Of a DNA stretch of 64,000 nt, positions 51,705 to 62,219 are shown piece after piece. The stretch comes from Solimicrobium sp040544425 (GTDB taxonomy: Bacteria > Pseudomonadota > Gammaproteobacteria > Burkholderiales > Burkholderiaceae_D). Every line of letters starts with the position of its first letter. Position 1 is the first letter of the stretch. A program made the translations under genes and the position numbers. Under the pieces are notes generated by a model, which saw nothing but the letters and a program-made list of their open reading frames with translations, ran no database searches and was not told the DNA's origin. The stretch is from contig JBEONO010000006.1 in the NCBI GenBank assembly GCA_040544425.1, positions 62,001 to 126,000 of the forward strand, written 5' to 3'.

Positions 51705-52136
51705 TCAGGTTCGATGCGCCTGGGCGACTTTGAACTGACGGCGCAGCCAGCGTATCGGTGCGCCGATCAATGGCAGCTTCTGGAACAGCTCTTCGGCAGC
51801 GTCCCAATAATCACGATGATCGGTGACCAGGCCGGCATGATCAAATTTGAGATGCGAGGCTCCATGCACGGTGTAGGCATTGCCCTTTAACGCAAATTCA
51901 AAGGTCCAGCTCACGAACGCCTGCTCGCCCTGGACGATCTGTTCATGCATGATGAAGCGCGGATTGTCGGTGGTCACAAACATGTGATCGAAGATATGCA
52001 TGATCGCGTCCACGCCATGCACTTCATTGAACGGATCTTTGAAGCGCGCCTCGGGATGATAATAATCGACCGCCAGCTTCACGCTTTCCCGGGTCAGCGA
52101 GGTATACCAGAGCAGCAGTTCAGTCAGTCGTGTCAT
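51705..52136 (-). CDS. SnoaL-like / NTF2-fold protein
   Basis: The 143-residue protein has the NTF2-fold pattern: LLLWYTSLTRESVKLAVDYYHPEARFKDPFNEVHGVDAI, then FVSWTFEFALKGNAYTVHGASHLKFDHAG and VTDHRDYWDAAEELF. Such folds act as isomerases, cyclases or binding modules. It is the last gene of the eight-gene operon and overlaps the SDR gene by 4 bp. A fragment of a second copy lies at 50206-50361. Confidence 0.85.
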   Translation of the reverse strand: MTRLTELLLWYTSLTRESVKLAVDYYHPEARFKDPFNEVHGVDAIMHIFDHMFVTTDNPRFIMHEQIVQGEQAFVSWTFEFALKGNAYTVHGASHLKFDHAGLVTDHRDYWDAAEELFQKLPLIGAPIRWLRRQFKVAQAHRT

Positions 52137-52921
52137 GGAAGAAACCGTTTAAACAGGAAAAATCTCAGCCGATATGGTAACAGCTGCAGCAGCTTGATGA
52201 TCTGCGTGAAGCGACGCGGGAAATGTATTTCAAACTGACCGGCTGCCATGCCGCGCAAAATCGATGCCGAAGCCTGCTCGGCAGTTTGCAGCGCGGGCAT
52301 GGTGAAATCATTTTTTTGAGTCAGTCCGGTATCCACAAAACCGGGATTGATCAGATAGACGTTGATACCTTTCGGATGCAAATCGCCATACAGAATTTCA
52401 GCCAGATTGATCAACGCTGCCTTGCTCGGTCCATACACACTGGCGTTCGGCAAACCCAGATAGCCCGCGACGCTGGCCACCAGGGCGATGCTGCCATTGC
52501 CGCGCGTGATCATCTCCGGCAACACCGCAGCCAGCCCGGAATACACGCTGGCCACGTTAATGGTCAAGGTGCGCAGCGCGGTTTCGGGATTGACTTCCCA
52601 GCTGCGCTCAGGGCGATAATCGGCGGCGCAGAAGATCACCATGTCAATGCCACCGATCTGGGATTTGATCCACTGATATGCGTCGGGCCAGGCTGATTGC
52701 TGCTGGACGTCGAGAGGAACCAGATAGGCACCGGCAGATTCATTTGCCACTTGCTGCAGCAATTCCAGACGCCTGGCCGACAGGACCACTTTTGCGCCAG
52801 CGGCGAGCAATTGCTGCGCCAGTGCCGCACCGATGCCACTGGATGCGCCAATCACCCAGACACGCTTGCCGATCCAGTCCTGGATCGGCAGGTTCAACGC
52901 AAACGGATGGAAACCAGACAT
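52133..52921 (-). CDS. short-chain dehydrogenase/reductase
   Basis: The protein is 262 residues. The Rossmann motif is VIGASSGIGAALAQQL, the catalytic Tyr/Lys pair is in YGPSKAALINLAEILYG, and the Ser lies in ALVASVAGYLG. The C-terminal residues (LLQLLPYRLRFFLFKRFLP) form a hydrophobic-basic tail that may touch the membrane, fitting a lipid substrate. It is coupled to the SnoaL-like gene by 4-bp overlap and follows the DUF3833 gene by 1 bp. Confidence 0.9.
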   Translation of the reverse strand: MSGFHPFALNLPIQDWIGKRVWVIGASSGIGAALAQQLLAAGAKVVLSARRLELLQQVANESAGAYLVPLDVQQQSAWPDAYQWIKSQIGGIDMVIFCAADYRPERSWEVNPETALRTLTINVASVYSGLAAVLPEMITRGNGSIALVASVAGYLGLPNASVYGPSKAALINLAEILYGDLHPKGINVYLINPGFVDTGLTQKNDFTMPALQTAEQASASILRGMAAGQFEIHFPRRFTQIIKLLQLLPYRLRFFLFKRFLP

Positions 52922-52922
52922 G

Positions 52923-53447
52923 CTAGCTCCGCTTGTTAAAAAACAGCGTCACCTGACCGACTTCCACACCCCATTTTTGCATGCTGGCGCGATTGATCAT
53001 GACGCGCTCGTCGATCAGATACATCCAGTCATCAAAATGCATCTGGTAGGTCGAGTCATCAACCGGCAGTAACAACGCGTACTCCCAGTGCAAGGTATTG
53101 CCGGACACCTGGCCGATGGCTTCGCCCACCACATCCGCTGCGGTGCCGTGCCAGCTGCCGTCGGCTTGGTGGGTCAGGGTCCAGACGCGCTGCTGTTTGG
53201 TCCCATCGTCGTAACTGAAGCGTTCATCCAGGATCAGTTTGTCGTCTTTTTTGGTTCCCGTAATTTCGACATGAAAGCGTTTGACGACTTCGCCGCTGCG
53301 CTTTTGAAACATGCCCCAGGCATCGGTCGTGCCTACAAAATAGTGTTCCAGATCGAGCTTGGGTTGCAGGTTCTGATAATGGGTGACATCGGGCGCGACG
53401 CAACTGGTCAACACGACGCAGAGCGCCAGCATAAATAATTTTTTCAT
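52923..53447 (-). CDS. DUF3833 family lipoprotein
   Basis: The protein is 174 residues with lipobox LTSC near residue 16. The mature part (LDLEHYFVGTTDAWGMFQKRSGEVVKRFHVEITG, LDERFSYDDGTKQQRVWTL, GEAIGQVSGNTLHWEYALLLPVDDSTYQMHFDDWMYL in parts) fits DUF3833, a lipocalin-like family found beside CFA-type genes. A lipid-binding role is inferred. It overlaps the MFS gene by 4 bp; a longer frame to 53516 lacks a signal peptide at its N-terminus. Confidence 0.85.
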   Translation of the reverse strand: MKKLFMLALCVVLTSCVAPDVTHYQNLQPKLDLEHYFVGTTDAWGMFQKRSGEVVKRFHVEITGTKKDDKLILDERFSYDDGTKQQRVWTLTHQADGSWHGTAADVVGEAIGQVSGNTLHWEYALLLPVDDSTYQMHFDDWMYLIDERVMINRASMQKWGVEVGQVTLFFNKRS

Positions 53448-54718
53448 AGAGTCCTCGTTTGATGATGAATGTGCTGCATGGGCAAAGCACGCAGCAGCAA
53501 TGCCAGTGCGATACATTTCAAGGCACAGGGAATACCTGCGTACACCCAGGCCAATTCAACCCCGGCCGGATGACCGGGGTGGTAATTCAGATACGCCAGC
53601 AATGGCAGCGCCAGTCCCGACAGGGCCAGGGCAAATTTGCCGAGCAGGGTCCAGACCCCGTAATACGCCGCCGGTGCGGCACCGGGCTGGATCACCTGCG
53701 CCAGCAATACCGGCGGCAAAGCCAGATCGGCACCCAGAGCAAAACCCGAGGCCGCGCAGATGACAAAGAACGGCATGGTCTGTCCGGCACTCAGCAATCC
53801 GGCACTGATGAAGGCGGCGATCGCCAGCATCATGCCCAGTCGCCAGCTAACCACCACGCCCCATTTTTTTGCGGCATACACCCAGTACGGCAGGCCAATT
53901 GCGGCGGCAATAAAGTAGGTGGCCAGAAACGCCGGGACGTACTGCGCGGCCTGCAGGCGGTCATTCACAAAAAATACCACCAGCGTTGCGGGCACGGAAA
54001 CCGATACCGCGTTAATAAAGTAGGGCACCAGCAGCGCCCGGAAGCCGGTATTGCCGGCCAAAATTTTCCACTGCCCGGCCAGTGTCACACCGGCTTGCGC
54101 GCTCCCGCGTTGCCAGCGCGGTGCACCTTTGAACAGGGCCAGCACCGACAACATGGTCAATGCAGCAAAGCCGATGCTGTACCTGCTCAATTGCACGGTC
54201 TGCCGGTCAGACAGAAAGATATATCCAGGCACTACGCTGGCGACGATCACGCCAAGTAACCCGGCACCTTCACGCCAGGCAGCAGCACCGAGCAGCGTAG
54301 TATCGGTCTGCCCGTCCTGCACGGGATTGAGCCGCGCGCCCCAGGCCAGGTAGGCGATATTCAACATGCTGTGCGCCATATACGCCAGTATCAGCATCAC
54401 CGCCAACCAGGCCACCAGCTTCTCACCCCGGACCGGTGGTAACCACAGGCCGTAAAATGCCGCCGACAGCAGCACGGCGGCAGCGCAAAACCATAAGGTC
54501 AATCTGCCGGGCAGCCGGTCGATCAGCAATCCCAGCAGCGGATCCTGCAGCGCATCGATAAAGCGCGCCAGAAACAGAATCCATCCGGCACTGGCCAGCG
54601 CCATGCCGAGCTCGGTGGTGTAGTAAGCCGGAATCTGCACATACACCGGCAGCGCCGCCATGGCCAGTGGCATACCCAGCAATCCGTAGGCCGCGTAGCC
54701 GAAGGTGGGTTGCTTCAC
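53444..54718 (-). CDS. MFS transporter
   Basis: The protein is 424 residues with about 12 membrane segments. The N-terminal part (LARFIDALQDPLLGLLIDRLPGR) has the GPH/MFS-type loop with D-x-x-x-D-P. The substrate is unknown; in this context export or flipping of a lipid or precursor is conceivable. It overlaps neighbours on both sides by 4 bp, placing it firmly in the operon. Confidence 0.85.
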   Translation of the reverse strand: MKQPTFGYAAYGLLGMPLAMAALPVYVQIPAYYTTELGMALASAGWILFLARFIDALQDPLLGLLIDRLPGRLTLWFCAAAVLLSAAFYGLWLPPVRGEKLVAWLAVMLILAYMAHSMLNIAYLAWGARLNPVQDGQTDTTLLGAAAWREGAGLLGVIVASVVPGYIFLSDRQTVQLSRYSIGFAALTMLSVLALFKGAPRWQRGSAQAGVTLAGQWKILAGNTGFRALLVPYFINAVSVSVPATLVVFFVNDRLQAAQYVPAFLATYFIAAAIGLPYWVYAAKKWGVVVSWRLGMMLAIAAFISAGLLSAGQTMPFFVICAASGFALGADLALPPVLLAQVIQPGAAPAAYYGVWTLLGKFALALSGLALPLLAYLNYHPGHPAGVELAWVYAGIPCALKCIALALLLRALPMQHIHHQTRTL

Positions 54719-55257
54719 CTGGTGATTCCCAACAGGTGTTGACGCAGTTTGCTGTCCTTGCTGCGCGGGTCGAGCCAGATGGCAAAAAATGCTTCGGCAA
54801 ATTCGGGATCGCGAATGTCGATGCGCAATCCGCTCCTGTCATAGAAGCGGCAACCCTGGTGCGGAATAAAAATACCGATAAGCTGATCACCATCGTGGAC
54901 TTCAGGGAACGCCTGGGACATAAGCGCCTCCCAATTTTTCAGTTTATCGGCAGAAAATCGTTGATCAAACAAGCGCTTGATCTCATCGAGGCTGGTTTGT
55001 ACAAACCGTTCCCGTGTTACATGCACGTGATAAGTCAGCTCCAGGGCAAACGGCGCAGTCTGGTCAAAGGGAACGTGTTCGCTCCACAGCGTTGCGCTGT
55101 AAATACTGAAACCGAACCAGCGCAGCTCGCCCTGTCCCAGCGGTTTAGCCTGTGGCAGCTCGCCATGCCAGTCGTTTGCCAGCACACTGGCGCTGCACAG
55201 CACCAGCAGTGCGGCACAAATGAACTTAAGCTTTTTGCAGCAAGAATTGCACGACAT
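54715..55257 (-). CDS. chalcone isomerase-like exported protein
   Basis: The protein is about 180 residues with a signal peptide (KLKFICAALLVLCSASVLAND). The mature part has GQGELRWFGFSIYSATLWSE, APFALELTYHVHVTRERFVQTSLDEI and the C-terminal FFAIWLDPRS. This is the bacterial chalcone-isomerase-like fold, which binds fatty acids in plant relatives. ATG 55257 with AAGGGAAG upstream is preferred. Its start overlaps the cfa-like gene by 32 bp. Confidence 0.8.
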   Translation of the reverse strand: MSCNSCCKKLKFICAALLVLCSASVLANDWHGELPQAKPLGQGELRWFGFSIYSATLWSEHVPFDQTAPFALELTYHVHVTRERFVQTSLDEIKRLFDQRFSADKLKNWEALMSQAFPEVHDGDQLIGIFIPHQGCRFYDRSGLRIDIRDPEFAEAFFAIWLDPRSKDSKLRQHLLGITR

Positions 55258-56437
55258 CGGTCTTCCCTTCATCGAAGCCAGCCTCGCAATACGCAAAATA
55301 CAAACGCCAGATGCGCAGAAAGCGTTCGTCAAATCCCTGTTTCAGGATGGTGTCGAGATTGTCCTGCCACGACTGGTACCAGCGCCGCAGCGTTTCGGCA
55401 TAGTCAGGACCAAATGCGAACTGCCCGGTCACCTGCAGTTGTGATCTGGCCGCCTGTTTGGCAAAGCGCTCCGGGCTCGGCAACATGCCACCCGGGAAAA
55501 TGTACTGCTGAATAAAATCGGTGCTGCTGCGATAGCGTTCAAAGTCGCGTTCATTGATCGTGATCGATTGCACCAGCGCCCGGCCGCCATCTTTCAAACG
55601 TTTGGCGACGGTATCAAAATAGCCGGGCCAATACTGTTCGCCGACTGCTTCAAACATTTCGATCGACACGATCGCGTCAAAGCTGCCGGTTAAATCGCGA
55701 TAGTCGCACAGGCTCAACTGCACCAGACTGTTGAGCTGTTTTTCGTCAACGCGTTGCTGCGCCACAGCCAGCTGCGCTGGTGAGATGGTGATCCCGGTGA
55801 CCTGGATTCCCAACAGGCCGGCATGCTCGGCAAAACCGCCCCAGCCGCAACCGATTTCCAGTACATGATCTCCGGCCTTCAAAGCCAGCACATCAATGAT
55901 CCGCTGATACTTGCGCGCCTGAGCGTCGTGCAGTGACAGACTGTGTTCTCCGCCAAACAGTGCGCTGGAATAGGTCATGCTTTTGTCCAGCCACAGGCGA
56001 TAAAACTCGTTGCCGATATCGTAATGCGCATGGATATTTCTCTTGCTGCCCTTGCGGGTATTCGGACGCAGTACATGGCGCAGCCGATACCACAGCGTCG
56101 AGAGCCAGCCACCGTTGACCATGCGTTGCAGGGCAGCTTCGTTGCGCAGCGCCAGACGCAGCAGGGCGGTCAGATCCGAGGATTCGATCCAGTCGGCTTC
56201 GATACATTCGGCAAATCCGATATCACCGGCACGAATAATTCGGGCACAGGCCTGCCAGTTTTTTATTTTCAGGGTCGCACTCGGTGGCTGGTGCAAATCA
56301 CCGAACATGAACCGGGTGCCTTCCGGCGTGATCACCTGGAGGTGACCGTGTTTCAGTTTCCGCAGCAGATTCAAAAATACTTTGGCTGCGGTTGGGATGG
56401 ACGCTGACATGCCATCAAATGATTGCGTTTGACTCAC
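55226..56437 (-). CDS. CFA synthase-like SAM-dependent fatty-acyl methyltransferase
   Basis: The protein is about 403 residues. An N-terminal lipid-binding part (about 10-100, TPEGTRFMFGD) is followed by the methyltransferase: NIHAHYDIGNEFYRLWLD, MTYSSALF, VLEIGCGWGGFAEHA, ISIEMFEAVGEQYWP-type and QQYIFPGGMLPSPERF. It methylates double bonds of phospholipid acyl chains, making cyclopropane or, in some relatives, branched or furan precursors. The start is GTG 56437, with the GTGA overlap with DUF1365 and AGAGGAA upstream. Confidence 0.92.
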   Translation of the reverse strand: MSQTQSFDGMSASIPTAAKVFLNLLRKLKHGHLQVITPEGTRFMFGDLHQPPSATLKIKNWQACARIIRAGDIGFAECIEADWIESSDLTALLRLALRNEAALQRMVNGGWLSTLWYRLRHVLRPNTRKGSKRNIHAHYDIGNEFYRLWLDKSMTYSSALFGGEHSLSLHDAQARKYQRIIDVLALKAGDHVLEIGCGWGGFAEHAGLLGIQVTGITISPAQLAVAQQRVDEKQLNSLVQLSLCDYRDLTGSFDAIVSIEMFEAVGEQYWPGYFDTVAKRLKDGGRALVQSITINERDFERYRSSTDFIQQYIFPGGMLPSPERFAKQAARSQLQVTGQFAFGPDYAETLRRWYQSWQDNLDTILKQGFDERFLRIWRLYFAYCEAGFDEGKTDVVQFLLQKA

Positions 56438-57240
56438 GGTATCGATTCCTCTTGGTTTGTGAGTGGATGTGGGGTGGTGCTCAGGTATTGGCGCGGCGGT
56501 GCGGGCTTGCTGAAAAACGGCACTCCTTTTCGCCACAATTTAAATGCCTGCCAGTGAATGCCGAGCACAATGCCAAATGTTAAAAACGGTTGCTTCAGCA
56601 CGGCACGCAAAATGCGCCGCGCAGTAAATGCTTCACTCCGGCCGCCGACTGCAGTTTTAATCAGCAGGCCGTTTTCGTCGTGATAATCAAGACTGACAAA
56701 ATTACTGTCGGCCAGATCGCGGAACCTGAAGCGATATGTTCCCTGCACCTGACAGAATGGTGAGACGTGCAGATTTTTTTTGCCAATCAGTGTGCTGTGT
56801 TCGGTGATGGCCTGCGCGTCGCTCAGCAGATAGCGATGCGATTCGCCAAAGGTGTTGTTCACTTCAGCCAGCACGGCGCGCAGTGCGCCGGTTTTGTCGT
56901 AGCAATACCAGAAGCTGACCGGATTAAACACATAGCCAAACAGGCGCGGAAAAGTCTGCAGCCAGATCTCGCCATCAGCCTTGATACCGGCTTGCTGTAA
57001 CAATGTGCGCATCCAGCTCTCCAGATCAGAACCATCGCGTGCGCCATAATCCTTGGTATATAAGGCTGCAACTCTCCAACGATTGACGCCGAACCATGCT
57101 GAATTCAATTCATTGAGCCGGGCCAGATTCACCCGCAGATAAAACACCGGATACACAAACCGATGCAGTACCGGACGCAGTCTCTCATGCATCACCTGAC
57201 CGCTGATGATTCTTGCTGCGACGGTATTGCTTGTGCTCAT
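56434..57240 (-). CDS. DUF1365 family protein
   Basis: The 268-residue protein has the DUF1365 pattern: GQVMHERLRPVLHRFVYPVFYLRVNL, LQTFPRLFGYVFNPVSFWYCYD, AVLAEVNNTFGESHRYLL, and KNLHVSPFCQVQGTYRFRF. The family nearly always accompanies an FAD oxidoreductase and a CFA synthase-like enzyme, as here. Its exact role is not established. It overlaps both neighbours by 4 bp. Confidence 0.92.
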   Translation of the reverse strand: MSTSNTVAARIISGQVMHERLRPVLHRFVYPVFYLRVNLARLNELNSAWFGVNRWRVAALYTKDYGARDGSDLESWMRTLLQQAGIKADGEIWLQTFPRLFGYVFNPVSFWYCYDKTGALRAVLAEVNNTFGESHRYLLSDAQAITEHSTLIGKKNLHVSPFCQVQGTYRFRFRDLADSNFVSLDYHDENGLLIKTAVGGRSEAFTARRILRAVLKQPFLTFGIVLGIHWQAFKLWRKGVPFFSKPAPPRQYLSTTPHPLTNQEESIP

Positions 57241-58523
57241 ACCTTGGCCCATTCTGGTGACAACCCAAAATCGGCCACAACACGCAGGGCCGATTTCAAA
57301 CCATCTTCATGAAATCCATAACCGGTCCAGGCGCCGGCGAACCAGCATTTGTTTTTGCCCTGGATCGAACTCAAATTGTGTTGTGCCGAGATCGCGGCGT
57401 GGTCAAACACGGGATGCTCGTAATCGAACTGTCCATGGATAGTTGTACGTTCCGGCAGCTCAAATGGATTCAGCGTCACCATCACCGGTGTTGAAAATGG
57501 CAGTTGTTGTAACTGATTGAGCCAGTAGCTCACGCACACTGGGCGATGTCCATCGATTTTGGCACCACCAATATAATTCCAGGCCGACCAGACTTTGCGG
57601 CGTTGTGGCATCAGCTTCAGATCAGTGTGCAAAAAAGCCCGGTTGGCCTGATAGCGGACCGACGACAGGATCTGGCGCTCGGTCGGACTGGCGTCCTTCA
57701 AGATCTGTGCGGTTTGCGGTGCATGGGTCGCGAACACCGCGGCATCAAACACCATATTGCCCGAGCCGGTCTCGACAGTCACGCCGGTCGGGTGGCGCAG
57801 CACTGCGGTGACCGGCGTGTTCAGGCGTATATCGCTTAAGGTCGCAGCAATTGTGCGGACATATTCGCGCGCACCACCTCGCACCGTTTGCCACTGTGGC
57901 CGGTCGTTCACCTGCAACAGCGAGTGATTGATGCAGAAGCGGATAAAACTGCTGGCCGGATATTTAAGAATATCGTTCGGTGAGCTGGACCAGATCGCCG
58001 CGGCCATTGGTAGTAAATAGGCATCCTGAAAGGTCGCGCCGTATTTTTCGGCTTTGAGCAACTCACCCAGCGTCGCGCCGGATTGCAAAGTTGCCTGCAA
58101 GTAGTCAGGTGCGGCCTTGTTAAAGCGCAGGATGTCCTTAACCATCCGGATGAAGTTTGGTGAGAAGGCGTTGCTGCGCTGGGCGAACACGCTGTCGATA
58201 TTCGTGCCTGCCCACTCCAGTTTGCCGTGATCCATCGAGACACCAAACGACATATCGGTGCCGTAACTGGCGACCTCCAATTCCTTGAACAAGGCGATCA
58301 GGTTGGGGTAGGTGGACTGGTTGTAGACCAGGAAGCCGGTATCCACCGGATGCGTCATGCCGTCCAGCGTGACGTCGACGGTATTGGTGTGACCACCTAA
58401 GTAAGCGCCCGCTTCGAACAGGGTCACGTCGTGCGCCCGGCTCAAAAAGTAAGCCGTCGCCAGCCCCGAAATGCCCGATCCGATTACCGCTACCCGTTGC
58501 CTGTTTTTCTGCGTTACCGTCAT
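57237..58523 (-). CDS. FAD-dependent oxidoreductase (amine oxidase-like)
   Basis: The 428-residue protein has a dinucleotide-binding start VAVIGSGISGLATAYFLSRAHDVTLFEAGAYLGGHTNTV and the C-terminal FAD-binding WFAGAWTGYGFHEDGLKSAL. It is the first gene of the eight-gene operon. Relatives beside DUF1365 and CFA-type genes are thought to desaturate or oxidise modified acyl chains. It is divergent from tetR across 84 bp. Confidence 0.9.
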   Translation of the reverse strand: MTVTQKNRQRVAVIGSGISGLATAYFLSRAHDVTLFEAGAYLGGHTNTVDVTLDGMTHPVDTGFLVYNQSTYPNLIALFKELEVASYGTDMSFGVSMDHGKLEWAGTNIDSVFAQRSNAFSPNFIRMVKDILRFNKAAPDYLQATLQSGATLGELLKAEKYGATFQDAYLLPMAAAIWSSSPNDILKYPASSFIRFCINHSLLQVNDRPQWQTVRGGAREYVRTIAATLSDIRLNTPVTAVLRHPTGVTVETGSGNMVFDAAVFATHAPQTAQILKDASPTERQILSSVRYQANRAFLHTDLKLMPQRRKVWSAWNYIGGAKIDGHRPVCVSYWLNQLQQLPFSTPVMVTLNPFELPERTTIHGQFDYEHPVFDHAAISAQHNLSSIQGKNKCWFAGAWTGYGFHEDGLKSALRVVADFGLSPEWAKV

Positions 58524-58607
58524 TTTCCCAACCTTCTCTTTAATCCCTATGCTAATATTACTACCGATAAAACAGAAAAGCTACCAATCAGTAACTTAAT
58601 TTTACTT
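58524..58607. promoter_or_regulatory. divergent promoter region of the lipid operon and tetR-phr
   Basis: This AT-rich 84-bp gap must hold both promoters. A partly symmetric TACCAATCAGTA (about 58582-58593) and a related TACCGAT about 20 bp upstream are candidate TetR contacts, but no clean palindrome is seen. Confidence 0.4.
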
Positions 58608-59224
58608 ATGAGTATATTCAGCAAGATCAGCTTCAAGGACCAGGCATTCAAGCTGCGTGAGAATGCGATTCTGGACGCGACCACCAGTATCCTGGGTGAA
58701 AAGGGTTTTGATTTAATGACCATGGATGATGTCGCCAATGCGGTTGGTATCTCTAAACCCAGTCTATACAAACATTTCAAGTCCAAGGAAGATTTAGTTG
58801 GTGAGGCGCTGATCCGGCTGATCGACGGGGCGATCGACTATCTGGCGCAAATCGATGCGCAATTCACGCCGCTGCAGAAACTGTCCGCTTTATTGGAGTG
58901 GGCCCTGCGCGTTCGCCTGCAGGGTGGCCTGCCGTTTTTGCCATCGACCAGCAACAGTGTGCGCAGCATGTTGATGCGCAACCTGAGTTATATGGCGCGC
59001 ATCATGAAACTGAATGGACAACTGGAAAAACTGGTGCAGGCGGCGCAAAAATCCGGCGACCTGAATCCCGAGCTGGCTTGCGATGTGATTTTGTTCAGCT
59101 ACTATTCGCGCACCTGCGACCCGGCGGTGGAATATCTGCAAAAATTCAGCAAAATGAGTAATGACGACATTGTTAACAATATGCTGCAGGTGGCATTTCA
59201 GGGCTTTCAATCTGTGGCTGCTAA

Positions 59225-59228
<4 letters not shown>
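58608..59228 (+). CDS. TetR family transcriptional regulator
   Basis: The protein is 206 residues. The N-terminal HTH reads LRENAILDATTSILGEKGFDLMTMDDVANAVGISKPSLYKHFKSKEDLV, standard for TetR. The C-terminal ligand domain has no recognised match. The open frame extends upstream into the divergent gene; ATG 58608 is chosen by the HTH position. It overlaps phr by 4 bp and probably represses both itself with phr and the divergent lipid operon. Confidence 0.9.
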
Positions 59229-60598
<1,370 letters not shown>

Positions 60599-60660
60599 TT
60601 TGCTTTGCAAAACTGCGAGATATATGCTTGGTATATTTATAACCAATCAGGATTGCAGAG

Positions 60661-61248
60661 ATGTCGAAACTTTGTATCATCACGCTCGCGTCGCTGGCGC
60701 TTACAGCATGTGTCACCCGTGAAGCAACACAAATCAACGCAGCAAAATCCCCAGAAAGCCGCATTGGCAATGCCTTTGTTTCACCGCTCGGCGATTTGAA
60801 TATTATGCAAATCGCGATTCCGGCCGTGCTCAGCGAAGCGGTAAAGAATCCCTACAAAATGCCATCTTCGAATACCTGCCAGGAGTTGACCGAACAGGTG
60901 CAACTGCTGGATGCTGCGCTCGGTCCTGATTTTGATGCGAAGAGCGCCGAAGGCAGTCAGACCTTTATGGATCAGGGGCAGGAATTTGCCCAAAACGAAG
61001 CAATTGGCTCGGTCGAACGGACTATTCAAGGCGTGGTGCCGTTTCGCAGCTGGATACGCAAAATCAGCGGTGCAGAAAAGCGCTCGAAAGAATTGAGTAC
61101 TGCGGTGGCAGCCGGCGTCGTGCGCCGGGCGTTTTTGAAAGGGATGGGAGAAGAGCGCAGCTGCGAGCCCCCGGCTGCGCCAATTAAACCTGCCGCTGCG
61201 GCAGATAGCGCCGTAAAACCGGAACAACGCGGACCGGCCACGCCTTGA
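60661..61248 (+). CDS. hypothetical lipoprotein
   Basis: The 195-residue protein has a lipoprotein signal (LASLALTAC). The mature part has SRIGNAFVSPLGDLNIMQIAIPAVLSEAVKNPY, a Cys-containing NTCQELTEQVQLLDAALGPDFD and an Ala/Pro-rich tail. The region FRSWIRKISGAEKRSKELSTAVAAGVVRRAFLKGMG looks helical. I do not recognise a family. It follows phr by 62 bp on the same strand. Confidence 0.75.
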   Translation: MSKLCIITLASLALTACVTREATQINAAKSPESRIGNAFVSPLGDLNIMQIAIPAVLSEAVKNPYKMPSSNTCQELTEQVQLLDAALGPDFDAKSAEGSQTFMDQGQEFAQNEAIGSVERTIQGVVPFRSWIRKISGAEKRSKELSTAVAAGVVRRAFLKGMGEERSCEPPAAPIKPAAAADSAVKPEQRGPATP

Positions 61249-61440
61249 CGTGAACTTCGCGCAGGAACTCTGACGTGCAACGCGTCAGCTGCGCAGACTG
61301 CCTGCCGCTACAACAATACACAAACCGCATCAATCCTCAATTTCCCGCAGTGAAGTTTATAGCCTCCTGCATTAGCATCTGGCCGCCGTTACGTTTGTCG
61401 GACTATGTCCAGCCCTTTTACTATTCGGAAGGAATATATT

Positions 61441-62112
61441 ATGTTGCCAACTAGCTCTGCCTCTCAGATCGTGATGAAAAACACATTAAGCACGATCCTA
61501 CCCATGGAATTAATCAATATTGTTGACAGTTATTTTGCATTTTCTGACGCGACCGCGCCGTTGGTACTTGGATCTGACGGCAAACCCGTCGACAGTGAAC
61601 TTAACAGAACGACGATTGAATCCATCAAACTCGCTTTTAGTTCGCCACAATGTGATCGCGATATTATCCGGCTGATTTTCAGTAATGCAGCAGAAAACGG
61701 TTACATCGCTACTCTCAACGATTTGATAAACGGCTTACGCCTTACTGCCACACCGGTCATTCTGGACAACGTCAATTTTTCCGGATTGAATCTGTCCGGC
61801 GTCAACCTCAATTCAGCCAGCATAAGGGGAGCCAATTTCACCGGATGCTGTTTAAATGACGCTTCGTTCATCGCTTCGGATCTGGCGAGCACCGAGGGCT
61901 TAACTCAAGCAACCGACATCACTGTAAATTCACTGACCGTTCTTACCGATACCGGGCTGTACAGCGATTCAACGAAACTAGCTTTATACATTGAAACAAA
62001 CCCCTGCATGATTGCATTATCGGGACCAGGTCGTAAAATAGACTATCTCAGTATGACATTAGGCAGTACACGATTCTTAATCAGATACTGTGATACGGTT
62101 GCGCGTCCTTAG
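61441..62112 (+). CDS. pentapeptide-repeat protein with F-box-like N-terminus
   Basis: The protein is 223 residues. The N-terminal TLSTILPMELINIVDSYF resembles an F-box-like helix. A central run of about eight pentapeptide units follows (NFSGL NLSGV NLNSA SIRGA NFTGC, then CLNDA SFIAS DL). The C-terminal part is unassigned. The gene is visibly more AT-rich than its neighbours, and GGAAGGA precedes ATG 61441. Recent transfer or an effector-like role is possible but unproven. Confidence 0.7.
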   Translation: MLPTSSASQIVMKNTLSTILPMELINIVDSYFAFSDATAPLVLGSDGKPVDSELNRTTIESIKLAFSSPQCDRDIIRLIFSNAAENGYIATLNDLINGLRLTATPVILDNVNFSGLNLSGVNLNSASIRGANFTGCCLNDASFIASDLASTEGLTQATDITVNSLTVLTDTGLYSDSTKLALYIETNPCMIALSGPGRKIDYLSMTLGSTRFLIRYCDTVARP

Positions 62113-62165
62113 TAATAAACAGCGAAGACGATACTGAGCTGTAAATACGGTAAACACCAACGCAT

Positions 62166-62195
62166 AAAAAAAGGGAGGTAAATTTACCTCCCTTT
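62166..62195 (-). terminator. bidirectional-type terminator
   Basis: AAAGGGAGGTAAA and TTTACCTCCCTTT form a perfect 13-bp inverted repeat. On the minus strand it is followed by a run of seven T (62166-62172), so it terminates the peptidase gene; it may also serve the plus-strand gene 58 bp upstream. Confidence 0.85.
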
Positions 62196-62219
62196 CGACA
62201 GCTGTTCAAACCCGTAGTG

